Assembly: GCA_010027395.1 (NCBI GenBank)
Contig: RGVD01000106.1
Location: 1-7,500, forward strand
Length of the DNA stretch: 7,500 bases
Direction of reading: 5' to 3'
Origin: Bacteroidota bacterium
GTDB taxonomy: Bacteria > Bacteroidota > Bacteroidia > UKL13-3
Of this stretch, positions 1 to 7,192 are shown piece by piece. Both the position numbers and the translations under genes were made by a program. The notes under the pieces are model-generated. The model saw nothing but the letters and a program-made list of their open reading frames with translations, had not been told where the DNA came from and did no database searches. Every line of letters starts with the position of its first letter. Within the stretch, counting starts at the first letter, position 1.

Positions 1-126
1 TTTTAATCTCCATTCATCATTTTGTTTTAATTTATTATATAATTCATTTTGTGATGCATTATATTTTTCTCTATTTTTTTCTCTATATTTTTTTTGTGCT
101 TTTTTTTGTGAATCAGTTAGTGGCAT
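1..126 (-). CDS. Small basic, Lys/Glu-rich hypothetical protein (5' part only)
   Basis: An open frame reads leftward from an ATG at 126-124 to the window edge, giving 42 residues with no stop. It begins MPLTDSQKKAQKKYREKNRE and continues with more Lys, Gln, Asn and Tyr, ending in DEWRLK at the edge. The composition (many K/R/E, no hydrophobic run) predicts a soluble, helical, positively charged protein, possibly nucleic-acid binding. Repetitive 'KKYREKNREKY' N-termini are common in small proteins of giant viruses and polinton-like elements, but I cannot assign a family. The start is chosen because it is the only in-frame ATG near the divergent spacer, and because a TATA-like stretch and a 12-mer shared with another gene lie just upstream of it. 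The gene is divergent from the lipase, with 53 bp between the two start codons. The 3' part is outside the window, so length and function are unknown. Confidence 0.72.
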   Translation of the reverse strand, partial: MPLTDSQKKAQKKYREKNREKYNASQNELYNKLKQNDEWRLK

Positions 127-179
127 TATAATATACTAGATTTTATTTCTTTATATATTTTTAATCTAAACCTTTTTAT
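127..179. promoter_or_regulatory. Divergent (bidirectional) promoter spacer
   Basis: This 53-bp, very AT-rich spacer separates two divergent ATG codons and must therefore carry the start signals for both genes. On the plus strand a TATATATTTTTAA stretch (153-164 region) lies less than 30 nt before the lipase ATG. On the minus strand TATATAAAG (complement of 149-157) lies about 22 nt before the leftward ATG, with AAAAGGTTTAGA further upstream. No Shine-Dalgarno-like sequence precedes either start, which fits a eukaryotic virus rather than a phage. Promoter function is inferred from position and base composition only. Confidence 0.5.
165..176 (-). promoter_or_regulatory. Candidate promoter motif AAAAGGTTTAGA (copy 1)
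   Basis: Read on the minus strand this is AAAAGGTTTAGA, 38 nt upstream of the leftward ATG at 126. The identical 12-mer occurs in the same orientation 24 nt upstream of the minus-strand start at 7168. The motif includes a GG doublet, so a chance match is less likely than for a pure A/T word, but two copies are thin evidence. On the plus strand the same site lies only 3 nt before the lipase ATG, in its leader. Confidence 0.35.
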
Positions 180-1139
180 ATGAGTGATAATTTAATTCAA
201 GAAAGAGTAGAAAATCTAACGGGTGGTTCTAATGTATCAGCTGATTTACCTATTGCTGTTGATATTCCTTTAGCTGTATTAAGTAAAGCAGCTTATGAAA
301 ACTATAAAACAAATGATATAAAAGAAACTCAAAAGATGATAGATGATTATAATATAGGTTATACTGTAGTTGAAGATTTAACAGAACCTGAATATGTAAC
401 TGCTGTTAATGAAGAACAACAAAAAATAGTAGTAGCATTTAGAGGGACAGACTCAACATTAACAAATATTTATGATGATATTGCTGATCTTGAAATAGCT
501 GCTGGTTTAGCAGAAACTCCTATATTATCTTATGTTCCAAGTAGATTTAGAACTGGTGAAAATATATACAAACAAGTAAAAGAACAATATCCAGATTATG
601 AACTAAATTTAACTGGTCATTCTCTTGGCGGAACTGTGGCTCGATATATAGGTGATAAATATGAAGAAAAAGCAGTTGTATTTAGTCCTGGTGCAACACC
701 ATTAGAACCATTCATTGAAAAAACATTAGGAACTAAACCAAGTACCGCTAAGTTTTATGTTACAGATACTTTAGATTTATTAAGTAACACAGTAAGATTA
801 ACTGAAAAGAATGTTAATATAATAAAAACTAAAGATGTTAATAAAAAATATTTTACTGGTTCACATTCTATGGAAAACTATTTACCAAAAATAAACGAAA
901 AAATAAATCCAATTAATAATAAATTATATCCACAATCAAAAATACAAAAAGCAACCAAAACAGAATTTAATGAAAATAAAACTAAATTAAATTATAAACC
1001 AATAAAAGAAAAAATAAATCCAATTATTAATAAAATGATGCCACAAAAAGAAACACAAAAAGCAAGAAGAACTATATTTAATGAAAATCCATTTAGAAGA
1101 AGTATATGTGAAGAACGCCCTGAATTATGTTATGATTAA
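180..1139 (+). CDS. Class-3 lipase (alpha/beta-hydrolase) with duplicated C-terminal tail
   Basis: The 319-residue protein carries the signature of class-3 (triacylglycerol) lipases, which hydrolyse ester bonds of glycerolipids. FRGT at residues 87-90 is the usual oxyanion-hole strand. LTGHSLGG at 144-151 is the nucleophile elbow with Ser148. An Asp in VTDTLDLLSN (D196 or D199) is the likely acid, and His229 in GSHSMENY is the likely base. The triad is thus complete, so an active enzyme is expected. There is no signal peptide or membrane segment, implying an enzyme made in the cytoplasm and either packaged in virions or acting on host membranes. After the catalytic domain, residues about 236-303 are two copies of a ~37-residue Lys/Asn-rich unit, followed by a short tail with two cysteines. 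The ATG at 180 follows the divergent spacer. The stop overlaps the stop of the convergent large gene. The lipase fold is secure; substrate (triglyceride versus phospholipid) and virion role are inference. Confidence 0.93.
   Translation: MSDNLIQERVENLTGGSNVSADLPIAVDIPLAVLSKAAYENYKTNDIKETQKMIDDYNIGYTVVEDLTEPEYVTAVNEEQQKIVVAFRGTDSTLTNIYDDIADLEIAAGLAETPILSYVPSRFRTGENIYKQVKEQYPDYELNLTGHSLGGTVARYIGDKYEEKAVVFSPGATPLEPFIEKTLGTKPSTAKFYVTDTLDLLSNTVRLTEKNVNIIKTKDVNKKYFTGSHSMENYLPKINEKINPINNKLYPQSKIQKATKTEFNENKTKLNYKPIKEKINPIINKMMPQKETQKARRTIFNENPFRRSICEERPELCYD
885..1088 (+). repeat. Imperfect tandem duplication in the lipase C-terminus
   Basis: Two adjacent units, 885-977 and 999-1088, encode similar peptides. 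The first contains KINEKINPINNKLYPQ and ends in TEFNEN; the second contains IKEKINPIINKMMPQ and ends in TIFNEN. The spacing is 38 codons at the start and 37 at the end, so one codon has been gained or lost. The similarity is visible in DNA too (AAAAAATAAATCCAATTA is common to both), suggesting a fairly recent duplication. The units are basic and polar and lie outside the catalytic domain. Confidence 0.8.
1136..1139. other. Shared TTAA encoding both convergent stop codons
   Basis: The palindrome TTAA supplies TAA to the plus-strand lipase (1137-1139) and TAA to the minus-strand large gene (1138-1136). The two genes thus converge with a 4-bp overlap and no spacer. Each mRNA 3' end must run into, and be antisense to, the other gene unless transcripts end at once. 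Confidence 0.95.
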
Positions 1140-4100
1140 GGATTATAGTAATCATCGTGTTGATTACTTAAATTATTACCACCAGTAGCATCATTTATTG
1201 CTCTTTGTGATGCTTCATATGAACCAGCAGCCATATTATCATAAAGTCCATCATCTCCTCTTACAGCCGCATTATCAGCATTAATCATTCTTTCTTCTTC
1301 TCTAGCACTACTTTCAATACCTGATTCAGTAAGTTTAAGTAATGCTTCATCAACTTCTTCATCTAATTCATCTTTATGTTCATCAGGTTTTAAAAAGATA
1401 TCATCGTTTCTTGGTAATGTTCCAATCCATTCATAATATGTTGCTAAATCCATATGCATATTTTCAGCTCTTTCAGCATCTGTTGCATCATCTCTTAAAC
1501 CAGTATTTGCCATATTTAATCTTTGTATCATAGAAGATCTTTCAAACCAGTATCTTTGTTCTTCCGCGGATTCATAATATTGTTTATTAAATGCTTGTTT
1601 GAATATATATTGTCTTTCATTATATGATAATTCACGACCAGTTTCAAATGTTTGTTTATCTATTTGTTCATAAGCTAATGCTTTATTTTCATCATTTAAT
1701 AATCCTTCAATATTATCATCTACTGTTAATCTTGGTGGTTTACCTGTTCTTGTATCATATGGGTCTATTTTATCTGGTTGTCTATTTTTATCTGGTTTAG
1801 TAATATAAGGGTCTTCAGATATTGGGTTATATGTTAATCTACGTGCGTGATATTCAGCCTCAACATCAAAGAATAAAAATTCGGATGAACCATGAATAAA
1901 CTGATAATCATTATATCGTTCAACTTGACGGGCATATTCTTGACCATGTAATTCTAATTCTGCTAATAAAGACATATTATATTCATCATATGCTTTTTGA
2001 TTTTCTTCATTCATTCCACGAACCATAGTATGATAATTATTTTCACTTTCTACAAAACCTTGTGGTAAATATGCGTCAGCTTGTAATTGTCTTCCTCTAG
2101 CTCTTCCATCTATTGAATTACCATAATTAGAACTAGTTGGGTCAAGATCATAAGCGTCAAAAGTGTGTGTTGTTTCATTATATACAAACTCTCTACTATG
2201 ACCTGTTAATTGTAATTGTCTTTCAAATGCTAATCTATCTTGTTGACGTTGAATTTCTATTTGTTGTGGTGAATATTCAGGTAAATTATTAAAGTCTCCT
2301 CTATCTCCTTGACCTAATAAATGCATATAATCTAAATACTGGGTTAAAGTCATTCCTGATAATTGGGCTTGATATACTTGAGAACTGAATGGGTCCCATG
2401 TATTATAATCTTCTGGTGGTGTGTTTGCTAATATAAAATCATCTCTACTATAAAAACCTTGTGCTATAATATCTCTATTTGTAGCATCATTAGCAGCTAA
2501 AGCATCCATTTCATCACGTGTTAAAGTATTATCTCTTAATGTTTGATATTGAAAACCTAAATACATTCTTTCTCTTCTATTATCTGGTGCATTTTGAAGT
2601 GTTACTAATTGATTTACTGTTATATTCATTTGGTCTGCGGTAGTTGTCATATTAGTAGTATATGTTTCAAACATAGCTTTGAAAGTATGGTCTTCAGCTA
2701 TTACTACATCTTCTGGTAAATAAGGGTCTCTAATATTAGCCATAGCAAGAATATCAGGAGAATTAGCATCATATAATACACCATTGTTTTGAAAATTTTC
2801 CATAATAATTCTTTGAGCATCAAACATTCTAGCCTGTGTAAAACGTGGTAAAAAACTAGGGTCTCTCATTGCCCATTTCATAAGCTCAGGGTCATTTTGT
2901 AAACTATGTGTATCATTCCAATGACGATATAATATAGGTTGAGCTTCTGCAGATTTCTTTTGTGCAAATTTCAATTCTTCATATTGAATTTGTGCTGATA
3001 AATAACTATCTTTAAACCATGTACCATTTGTATTTTTAGTTAAATAATCCTCTTCTTCTTTTGTTAATCTTCCATAATCAGGTAATGCAGCTATTGAATC
3101 ACCAACTGATGTATTTCCATCATTATCTGCTAATTCTTTCATAGTATATAATAAATCTTTTCTCATATATTCTTGTATAGTCTTTTCTCTTTCATTTAAT
3201 TCTGGTAAAGGTCCATTAGTATGTTCAAATGTCATACCTTGAAATTTTTCTTGTAACATTTCAATAAATGGTTTCATATCTGTTCTATAATCACCGAATT
3301 GATAATCACTTTCTTCATCTGTAGCTAACCTACCATAAGTACTTATTTCTAATGCTTGTATAGTAGCAATAACATCATAATTATAATTTGGTAAGTTTCT
3401 AATTAATATTCTTCTATTTTCATTAATTCTATTTCTATCTTCTCTTTGTTGTCTATCAGCTTGATCACCCATAACAGCACCAACAATAGCAGCAAAAGCT
3501 ACAGTACCTAAAGCTACTAAAATACTTAAACCTAATGTCTCTGGTGCTAAAGCAGCGCCAGCAGTTAATGCACCAGCAGCAACTGATTCAACAGCCGCCC
3601 CTATTGCTAATGATGCAGCCGTTCCAGTCAACGCCATAGTAGCGCCAGATAATGCCCCAGCTCCAGCATGAGTAAAACCATTTTTAATTAGGTAATCTTG
3701 AAACAACATATCTAAAGGAACAAGCGCCGCACCAATAATACCACCCATAGCTATCTCAGTAATTGATGTAATAGAACCACGAACTAATGCTCTTGTTGTT
3801 GCCATAGCTGCAGTTTCACCTGCTTGAATAGTTGCTTTTGTTGCTGCAATCATCATAAATCTCATTACAACTTGTGGAAGTGCACCAACAACACCAACTG
3901 TTGCACCTATAGCAGCTCCGCGTTGATATATATCAGTAATATTTTTAAATGCTTGAGCGTCTCCAGCATAATGTGCTACAAGTATAGATAAACCTAAACC
4001 TACAACATTATGGGCGAAAGCTTTACCTAAATCAGCCGCTTTAACATTTTTAAATGTATCAGCTATCTTTTGAAATTTAGATGCCTTTGCTAAAGTTGTT

Positions 4101-5563
4101 TGTTGTGATGGTGTTATTTGAGTAACTGGTGGTGTTACTTTTACTATATCTGTCATAGTTGCCATTACTTCAGCTGTAGCTGCTTTAAAATTATTCATTT
4201 CAATAAGTTTACCTGTTGATTGAGAAAACATATCTATATGAGTTAAAGAGTTTTCATTCATATCATTTATTAATGTAAGTCTATCTGCTTCTGGTGTATT
4301 TCTTATTTGATTATAAATTTTTTGTTTAAGTTGAATTTGTTCTAATTCTATTTTAATACTATCTGATATTGGATTTGTTCTTTCAACTTGTGCACCACCA
4401 AATTCAGTATTAAATGGTGCAAAATCATCAAACATTCCTGCTTCTGCAAATTCAATATTACCTAATCTACTTCTTAATAATACTTCTTGTTGATGTAGTT
4501 CTATTTGTTTTTTTAATATTAATTTTTCATTTGCACTTAAACGATAAGACGAATTAATTGATTTCATTACAAAATCCATTTTTATTTCATAAATTCTTTG
4601 TTGTTCTACTATTTCTACTCTTGAAAGTGTTTTATTACTATAATCAGGTAATTTTGGAATTTTAAGATTTTTCAATGATGCAGGAAGTTCAATAGCAAAT
4701 TCTGCAGCAGCAATTGGTGCGCCAGCATTTGCTAAACTTACATTTAAATCTGTTGGTTGTACTTGTGGTTGTGGATATGGGTCTGCTGCTGGTGGTAATG
4801 CGTCAGTTGATGAACCTTGTCCTGGTGAACCACGTGCAGCACGTGTTCTATCAATTGTTCTCATTGTAGATAATTCTGTTCCTTGTTCTCCAGCTGTTCC
4901 ACCAGTATTTAATGAGGCTTGACGATCTCTTATTAAATCTTGTATCTCTGTCATTTGTTGTCTATCTATTCTTCTTTGTTCATATAATTCAGTTATAAAC
5001 GCCAAATTAGTATCAAGATCAACAGATGTATCATTTATTTGAGCTAATTCTGCTTGTGTTAATGGTCTATTAGTTGGTCTAGGTGCAGGTGGTGCTAAAT
5101 CTTGTAATTCTATTGAACCATCAGTCGTTCCAGCATTTAAATCAATCAAATTATTTCTATAGTTTCTTTTATTAATTACATTTTGAATTGCGTCACTCAT
5201 ATTAGGTAGTTTTGATTGACTTGCCCGAAGCATTGGATTAGTTATTTCTCTTCCTTGGTCGTCAAATCTAACACCATCTTCAAATATTGTAGCGTCAACA
5301 GTTGGTATTATAGAAGCTTGTGTTGCTACTGGGTTTACACTAGGATGTGGAACTAATGCTTGTGGTATTGCTTGATTTCTTCTTATTACAAAATCATTAT
5401 GCTCTTGTGCTATAGTGATTGGATTAAATTCTTCTTCTTCAACAACTGATGTATATTGATATTTATTACAATGTGGATTCATCTCCATAAATTTAGTATC
5501 TGTATATGTACAAATTGTTTCTTCTCGAAATTCAACCCTTGTACTTTTGGTTCTTTCAGCCAT
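1136..5563 (-). CDS. Very large (1475-residue) putative virion membrane protein
   Basis: I recognise no named family. The chosen start, ATG at 5563-5561 (MAERTKSTRVEF), gives 1475 residues. An upstream in-frame ATG at 5692 is rejected because it would lie inside the ATPase gene and would encode an A/T-driven IYIQIKYNLYIILF-type leader. Order of regions: a polar N-terminus with Pro/Gln/Ala-rich linkers (about 156-170 and 246-285); helical, charged stretches (about 310-372 and 398-425); a hydrophobic Gly/Ala-rich block at about 517-699 with roughly five potential membrane segments and glycine-zipper spacing (for example IGATVGVVGA, MGGIIGAA, AAIVGAVMG); and a ~770-residue hydrophilic tail rich in Tyr, Gln, Asp, Asn and Arg. 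No enzyme motif stands out. It follows the packaging ATPase by 37 bp on the same strand, which suggests a structural, internal-membrane or membrane-penetration protein. That role is inference; the reading frame itself is secure. Confidence 0.93.
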   Translation of the reverse strand: MAERTKSTRVEFREETICTYTDTKFMEMNPHCNKYQYTSVVEEEEFNPITIAQEHNDFVIRRNQAIPQALVPHPSVNPVATQASIIPTVDATIFEDGVRFDDQGREITNPMLRASQSKLPNMSDAIQNVINKRNYRNNLIDLNAGTTDGSIELQDLAPPAPRPTNRPLTQAELAQINDTSVDLDTNLAFITELYEQRRIDRQQMTEIQDLIRDRQASLNTGGTAGEQGTELSTMRTIDRTRAARGSPGQGSSTDALPPAADPYPQPQVQPTDLNVSLANAGAPIAAAEFAIELPASLKNLKIPKLPDYSNKTLSRVEIVEQQRIYEIKMDFVMKSINSSYRLSANEKLILKKQIELHQQEVLLRSRLGNIEFAEAGMFDDFAPFNTEFGGAQVERTNPISDSIKIELEQIQLKQKIYNQIRNTPEADRLTLINDMNENSLTHIDMFSQSTGKLIEMNNFKAATAEVMATMTDIVKVTPPVTQITPSQQTTLAKASKFQKIADTFKNVKAADLGKAFAHNVVGLGLSILVAHYAGDAQAFKNITDIYQRGAAIGATVGVVGALPQVVMRFMMIAATKATIQAGETAAMATTRALVRGSITSITEIAMGGIIGAALVPLDMLFQDYLIKNGFTHAGAGALSGATMALTGTAASLAIGAAVESVAAGALTAGAALAPETLGLSILVALGTVAFAAIVGAVMGDQADRQQREDRNRINENRRILIRNLPNYNYDVIATIQALEISTYGRLATDEESDYQFGDYRTDMKPFIEMLQEKFQGMTFEHTNGPLPELNEREKTIQEYMRKDLLYTMKELADNDGNTSVGDSIAALPDYGRLTKEEEDYLTKNTNGTWFKDSYLSAQIQYEELKFAQKKSAEAQPILYRHWNDTHSLQNDPELMKWAMRDPSFLPRFTQARMFDAQRIIMENFQNNGVLYDANSPDILAMANIRDPYLPEDVVIAEDHTFKAMFETYTTNMTTTADQMNITVNQLVTLQNAPDNRRERMYLGFQYQTLRDNTLTRDEMDALAANDATNRDIIAQGFYSRDDFILANTPPEDYNTWDPFSSQVYQAQLSGMTLTQYLDYMHLLGQGDRGDFNNLPEYSPQQIEIQRQQDRLAFERQLQLTGHSREFVYNETTHTFDAYDLDPTSSNYGNSIDGRARGRQLQADAYLPQGFVESENNYHTMVRGMNEENQKAYDEYNMSLLAELELHGQEYARQVERYNDYQFIHGSSEFLFFDVEAEYHARRLTYNPISEDPYITKPDKNRQPDKIDPYDTRTGKPPRLTVDDNIEGLLNDENKALAYEQIDKQTFETGRELSYNERQYIFKQAFNKQYYESAEEQRYWFERSSMIQRLNMANTGLRDDATDAERAENMHMDLATYYEWIGTLPRNDDIFLKPDEHKDELDEEVDEALLKLTESGIESSAREEERMINADNAAVRGDDGLYDNMAAGSYEASQRAINDATGGNNLSNQHDDYYNP
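1147..1168 (+). terminator. Hairpin just after the lipase stop; candidate transcript 3'-end signal
   Basis: AGTAATCA (1147-1154) and TGATTACT (1161-1168) pair perfectly over 8 bp around the 6-nt loop TCGTGT. The hairpin begins 7 nt past the lipase stop, inside the last codons of the convergent large gene (SNQHDDYY). Mimiviruses and their virophages are known to end and polyadenylate transcripts at hairpins, usually with longer stems. A similar use here is an inference from position. Being palindromic, it could also act on the minus-strand transcript, though there it would fall just before the stop codon. Confidence 0.42.
3464..4015 (-). other. Gly/Ala-rich multi-pass hydrophobic domain of the large protein
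   Basis: This stretch encodes residues about 517-700. Hydrophobic runs lie near 517-533, 549-575, 601-620, 633-672 and 676-699, broken by short polar turns, and the block ends abruptly in DQADRQQREDRNR. The many small residues (G, A, S, T) at 3-4-residue spacing favour close helix packing, as in glycine zippers of membrane-inserting or pore-forming proteins. The underlying DNA is visibly richer in G+C than the flanks because of the Ala and Gly codons. The number and topology of membrane passes are estimates by eye. Confidence 0.75.
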
Positions 5564-5568
5564 ATATA

Positions 5569-5598
5569 TATATATAGTTTTAAATAAAATTATATATA
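5569..5598 (-). terminator. AT-only hairpin between ATPase and large gene
   Basis: On the minus strand a 13-position stem with one A/C mismatch closes on the 4-nt loop ATTT: an outer TATATATA pairs with TATATATA and an inner TTTT with AAAA. It starts 2 nt after the ATPase stop and ends 5 nt before the ATG of the large gene, filling the 37-bp gap. It could end the ATPase transcript in the manner of the mimivirus hairpin signal, or serve as a TATA-like promoter for the next gene. Alternating AT sequence pairs with itself easily, so this is moderate evidence only. Confidence 0.38.
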
Positions 5599-5600
5599 AA

Positions 5601-6494
5601 TTATATTTTATCTGGATATATATATTCTTCAAATTTCTTTCTGAACATACTTTGATTCTTTTTAGGATGAAAATCAATGAATAAAAACTCATAATTATCT
5701 CCTTCTCCTATTGCTGCTTCATATACCTTATAAAATGTTTCAGCGTCTATTTCACCTGCCACAGATTCAGCTACATCTTCTAATTCTCCTTTATCTTTTG
5801 TTTTGAATAAGATTAAACTTGTTGCTTGATTTCTTATAACCTTATTTAAACCTCCAGTCTGTGCTTTGAATGATTGAATTAAAAAGAATAATGATACACC
5901 TATTGAACCACCTTTTTTTAGTTGACCTAAATGACGGCTATACGTCGCCAAGGCGTTTAACTTTCTTGGTTTAGAATATAATAATGAACCCATCGCGTCA
6001 TCAATCAAAACAGCTATTCTTGGTTTTCTTCCATTCCACTTATGAGAGGGCTTAAGAAATTGATTGTCTTCATCATTAAAGAATTGTAATAATAAATCAT
6101 CATTACCCATATATTTCCCTGATTCTATATCTCTCATTAATTTATTATACTTTTTTATGTCTTCTAGATATACTTCTAAATCTTCCGCTTCTTGTGCAAC
6201 AATACTTTTTATATTATCAACTAATGATATATCATCTACATCCTCAAATATATGTTCAACATTTAATCTAGACATAATTTCTTTATTAGATTTTAAAGTT
6301 GGAGATACAGCTATGACATAATCATATTTTAGTTTTTCTATTAGATTTACTACTGCTGTTGTTTTACCTGATGCACGTTTTCCAACAGCTATACATACTT
6401 GATGCATTTTAGGTAGATTATCATCAGTTTCATATGAACCACTTTCAGAAGATGGTGGTGTGATTTCCATACCTTTAATTTTTTTTACTGTCAT
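5601..6494 (-). CDS. A32/FtsK-HerA-type genome-packaging ATPase
   Basis: The 297-residue protein is a P-loop NTPase of the viral DNA-packaging class (poxvirus A32-like, FtsK/HerA superfamily), which uses ATP to drive the genome into the capsid. Walker A is GKRASGKTT at residues 38-46 with Lys44. Walker B is AVLIDDAMG at 161-169 with the Asp165-Asp166 pair. Downstream, RHLGQ (187-191), the IQSFK strand with Gln207, and VIRNQ (219-223) with Arg221 match the conserved sensor and arginine region of this family in polinton-like viruses, virophages and large DNA viruses. Length is typical of these ATPases. The first ~30 residues are a polar, disordered-looking tail. The ATG at 6494 lies 29 nt after the stop of the preceding low-complexity gene, and that gap has a pyrimidine run but no strong hairpin, so co-transcription is possible. 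The family is confident; assignment to a particular virus lineage needs a tree. Confidence 0.95.
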   Translation of the reverse strand: MTVKKIKGMEITPPSSESGSYETDDNLPKMHQVCIAVGKRASGKTTAVVNLIEKLKYDYVIAVSPTLKSNKEIMSRLNVEHIFEDVDDISLVDNIKSIVAQEAEDLEVYLEDIKKYNKLMRDIESGKYMGNDDLLLQFFNDEDNQFLKPSHKWNGRKPRIAVLIDDAMGSLLYSKPRKLNALATYSRHLGQLKKGGSIGVSLFFLIQSFKAQTGGLNKVIRNQATSLILFKTKDKGELEDVAESVAGEIDAETFYKVYEAAIGEGDNYEFLFIDFHPKKNQSMFRKKFEEYIYPDKI

Positions 6495-6523
6495 TATAAT
6501 AATGAAGAAAAAAAGATTAAATA

Positions 6524-7168
6524 TTAAAATTTAGGACGAGACATAGGTAAGAAATTACCACGTGACATATTCATATAACGTTCTAATTCTAAACGCTTTT
6601 CAGGTGTTATTTGTGGTCTTGGTGGTGGCGCTTGTTGCTGTTGTGGTAATGGTTGCTGTTGTCTTACTTGCTGTTGGTATTGTGGGTTTTGTTGAACCTG
6701 TTGATTTGCTTGTTGTAGTTGATGAAAATTTGGTGGTGGTTGTTGTTCTTTGTTTGCTTTTCCTCTTACACGTTTAACAAATATAACATTTGGCTTATCT
6801 TCAAATACATCATCATCATCACTTGATTGTTCTATTATAACTTGTTCTTTTTTTGGTTTAGGTTTTGCTTTTGCTTTTGGTTTAGGTTTTGGTTTTTCTT
6901 CTACTTCTGTATCAGTCTCTTCTACTTCTTTTACTTTAGGTTTAGGTTTTGGTTTCTCTTGTTTCTCTTGTTTCTCTTGTTTCTTCTCTTCAACTTCTGT
7001 ATCAGAATCATTTTCATACTCTAGTTCTTTTTTCTTCTTTTCATCTAATAAAATTTTATCTCTATACTTTTCAATCATTTGGGCTTCTCTTGCTTTTGCT
7101 GCTTGTTTTCTTGCAACTTCTAAACGCGACTTTCTTTGTTCTTCTGATTCATCTTTAGCCTTGGTCAT
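6524..7168 (-). CDS. Low-complexity Lys/Glu, Lys-Pro and Gln/Pro-rich hypothetical protein
   Basis: The 214-residue protein has no recognisable catalytic domain. Residues 1-55 are a charged, probably helical or coiled-coil segment (EEQRKSRLEVARKQAAKARE). Residues 55-107 contain two copies of a DTEVEEK unit each followed by KPKPKPK, the first interrupted by a KQE/EKQ triplet run. An acidic SSDDDD patch (115-120) precedes NVIFVKRVRGKA (127-138), the most protein-like motif. Residues 142-187 are Gln/Pro-rich, and the C-terminus (188-214) returns to ordinary sequence with ERYMNMSRGNFLPMSRPKF. The alternation of basic and acidic blocks suggests a disordered nucleic-acid-binding, scaffold or capsid-internal protein; this is inference. 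Frame support: a clean ATG at 7168, a stop 29 nt before the ATPase ATG, and conserved-looking ends. The open frames opposite it (Phe/Leu/Ser/Val-rich) are artefacts of its repetitive codons. Confidence 0.88.
   Translation of the reverse strand: MTKAKDESEEQRKSRLEVARKQAAKAREAQMIEKYRDKILLDEKKKKELEYENDSDTEVEEKKQEKQEKQEKPKPKPKVKEVEETDTEVEEKPKPKPKAKAKPKPKKEQVIIEQSSDDDDVFEDKPNVIFVKRVRGKANKEQQPPPNFHQLQQANQQVQQNPQYQQQVRQQQPLPQQQQAPPPRPQITPEKRLELERYMNMSRGNFLPMSRPKF
6953..6992 (-). repeat. 9-bp coding microrepeat (EKQ units)
   Basis: The plus strand carries TTCTCTTGT three times in succession, encoding Glu-Lys-Gln triplets on the minus strand between the two acidic DTEVEEK/Lys-Pro units. Such a tract is prone to slippage and is a likely site of length variation between related genomes. 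Confidence 0.75.
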
Positions 7169-7192
7169 GTATATATTACAATAGATAAAAAT

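Noticed and set aside
1342..1533. 63-codon plus-strand open frame rich in Leu and His
   Set aside because: It is antisense to the large gene and its composition is explained by the Asp/Glu/Met codons on the other strand.
5562..5576. AT dinucleotide run as a functional microsatellite
   Set aside because: The run is short and accounted for by the AT-only spacer and its hairpin or TATA-like role; nothing sets it apart as a separate element.
5564..5692. 43-residue N-terminal extension of the large protein from an ATG at 5692
   Set aside because: It would overlap the conserved end of the ATPase gene and the AT-only spacer, and its residues (I, Y, K, N, L) are what translated AT-rich antisense sequence gives. 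MAERTKSTRVEF at 5563 is a better start.
6064..6321. 85-codon plus-strand open frame
   Set aside because: It lies wholly opposite the motif-bearing ATPase gene, has Ser/Leu/Ile-biased antisense composition, and has no start context of its own.
6562..7184. Several plus-strand open frames rich in Phe, Leu, Val or Ser
   Set aside because: They are the antisense readings of the Lys/Glu/Pro/Gln-repeat codons of the minus-strand gene at 6524-7168. Low-complexity composition and mutual overlap argue against coding.
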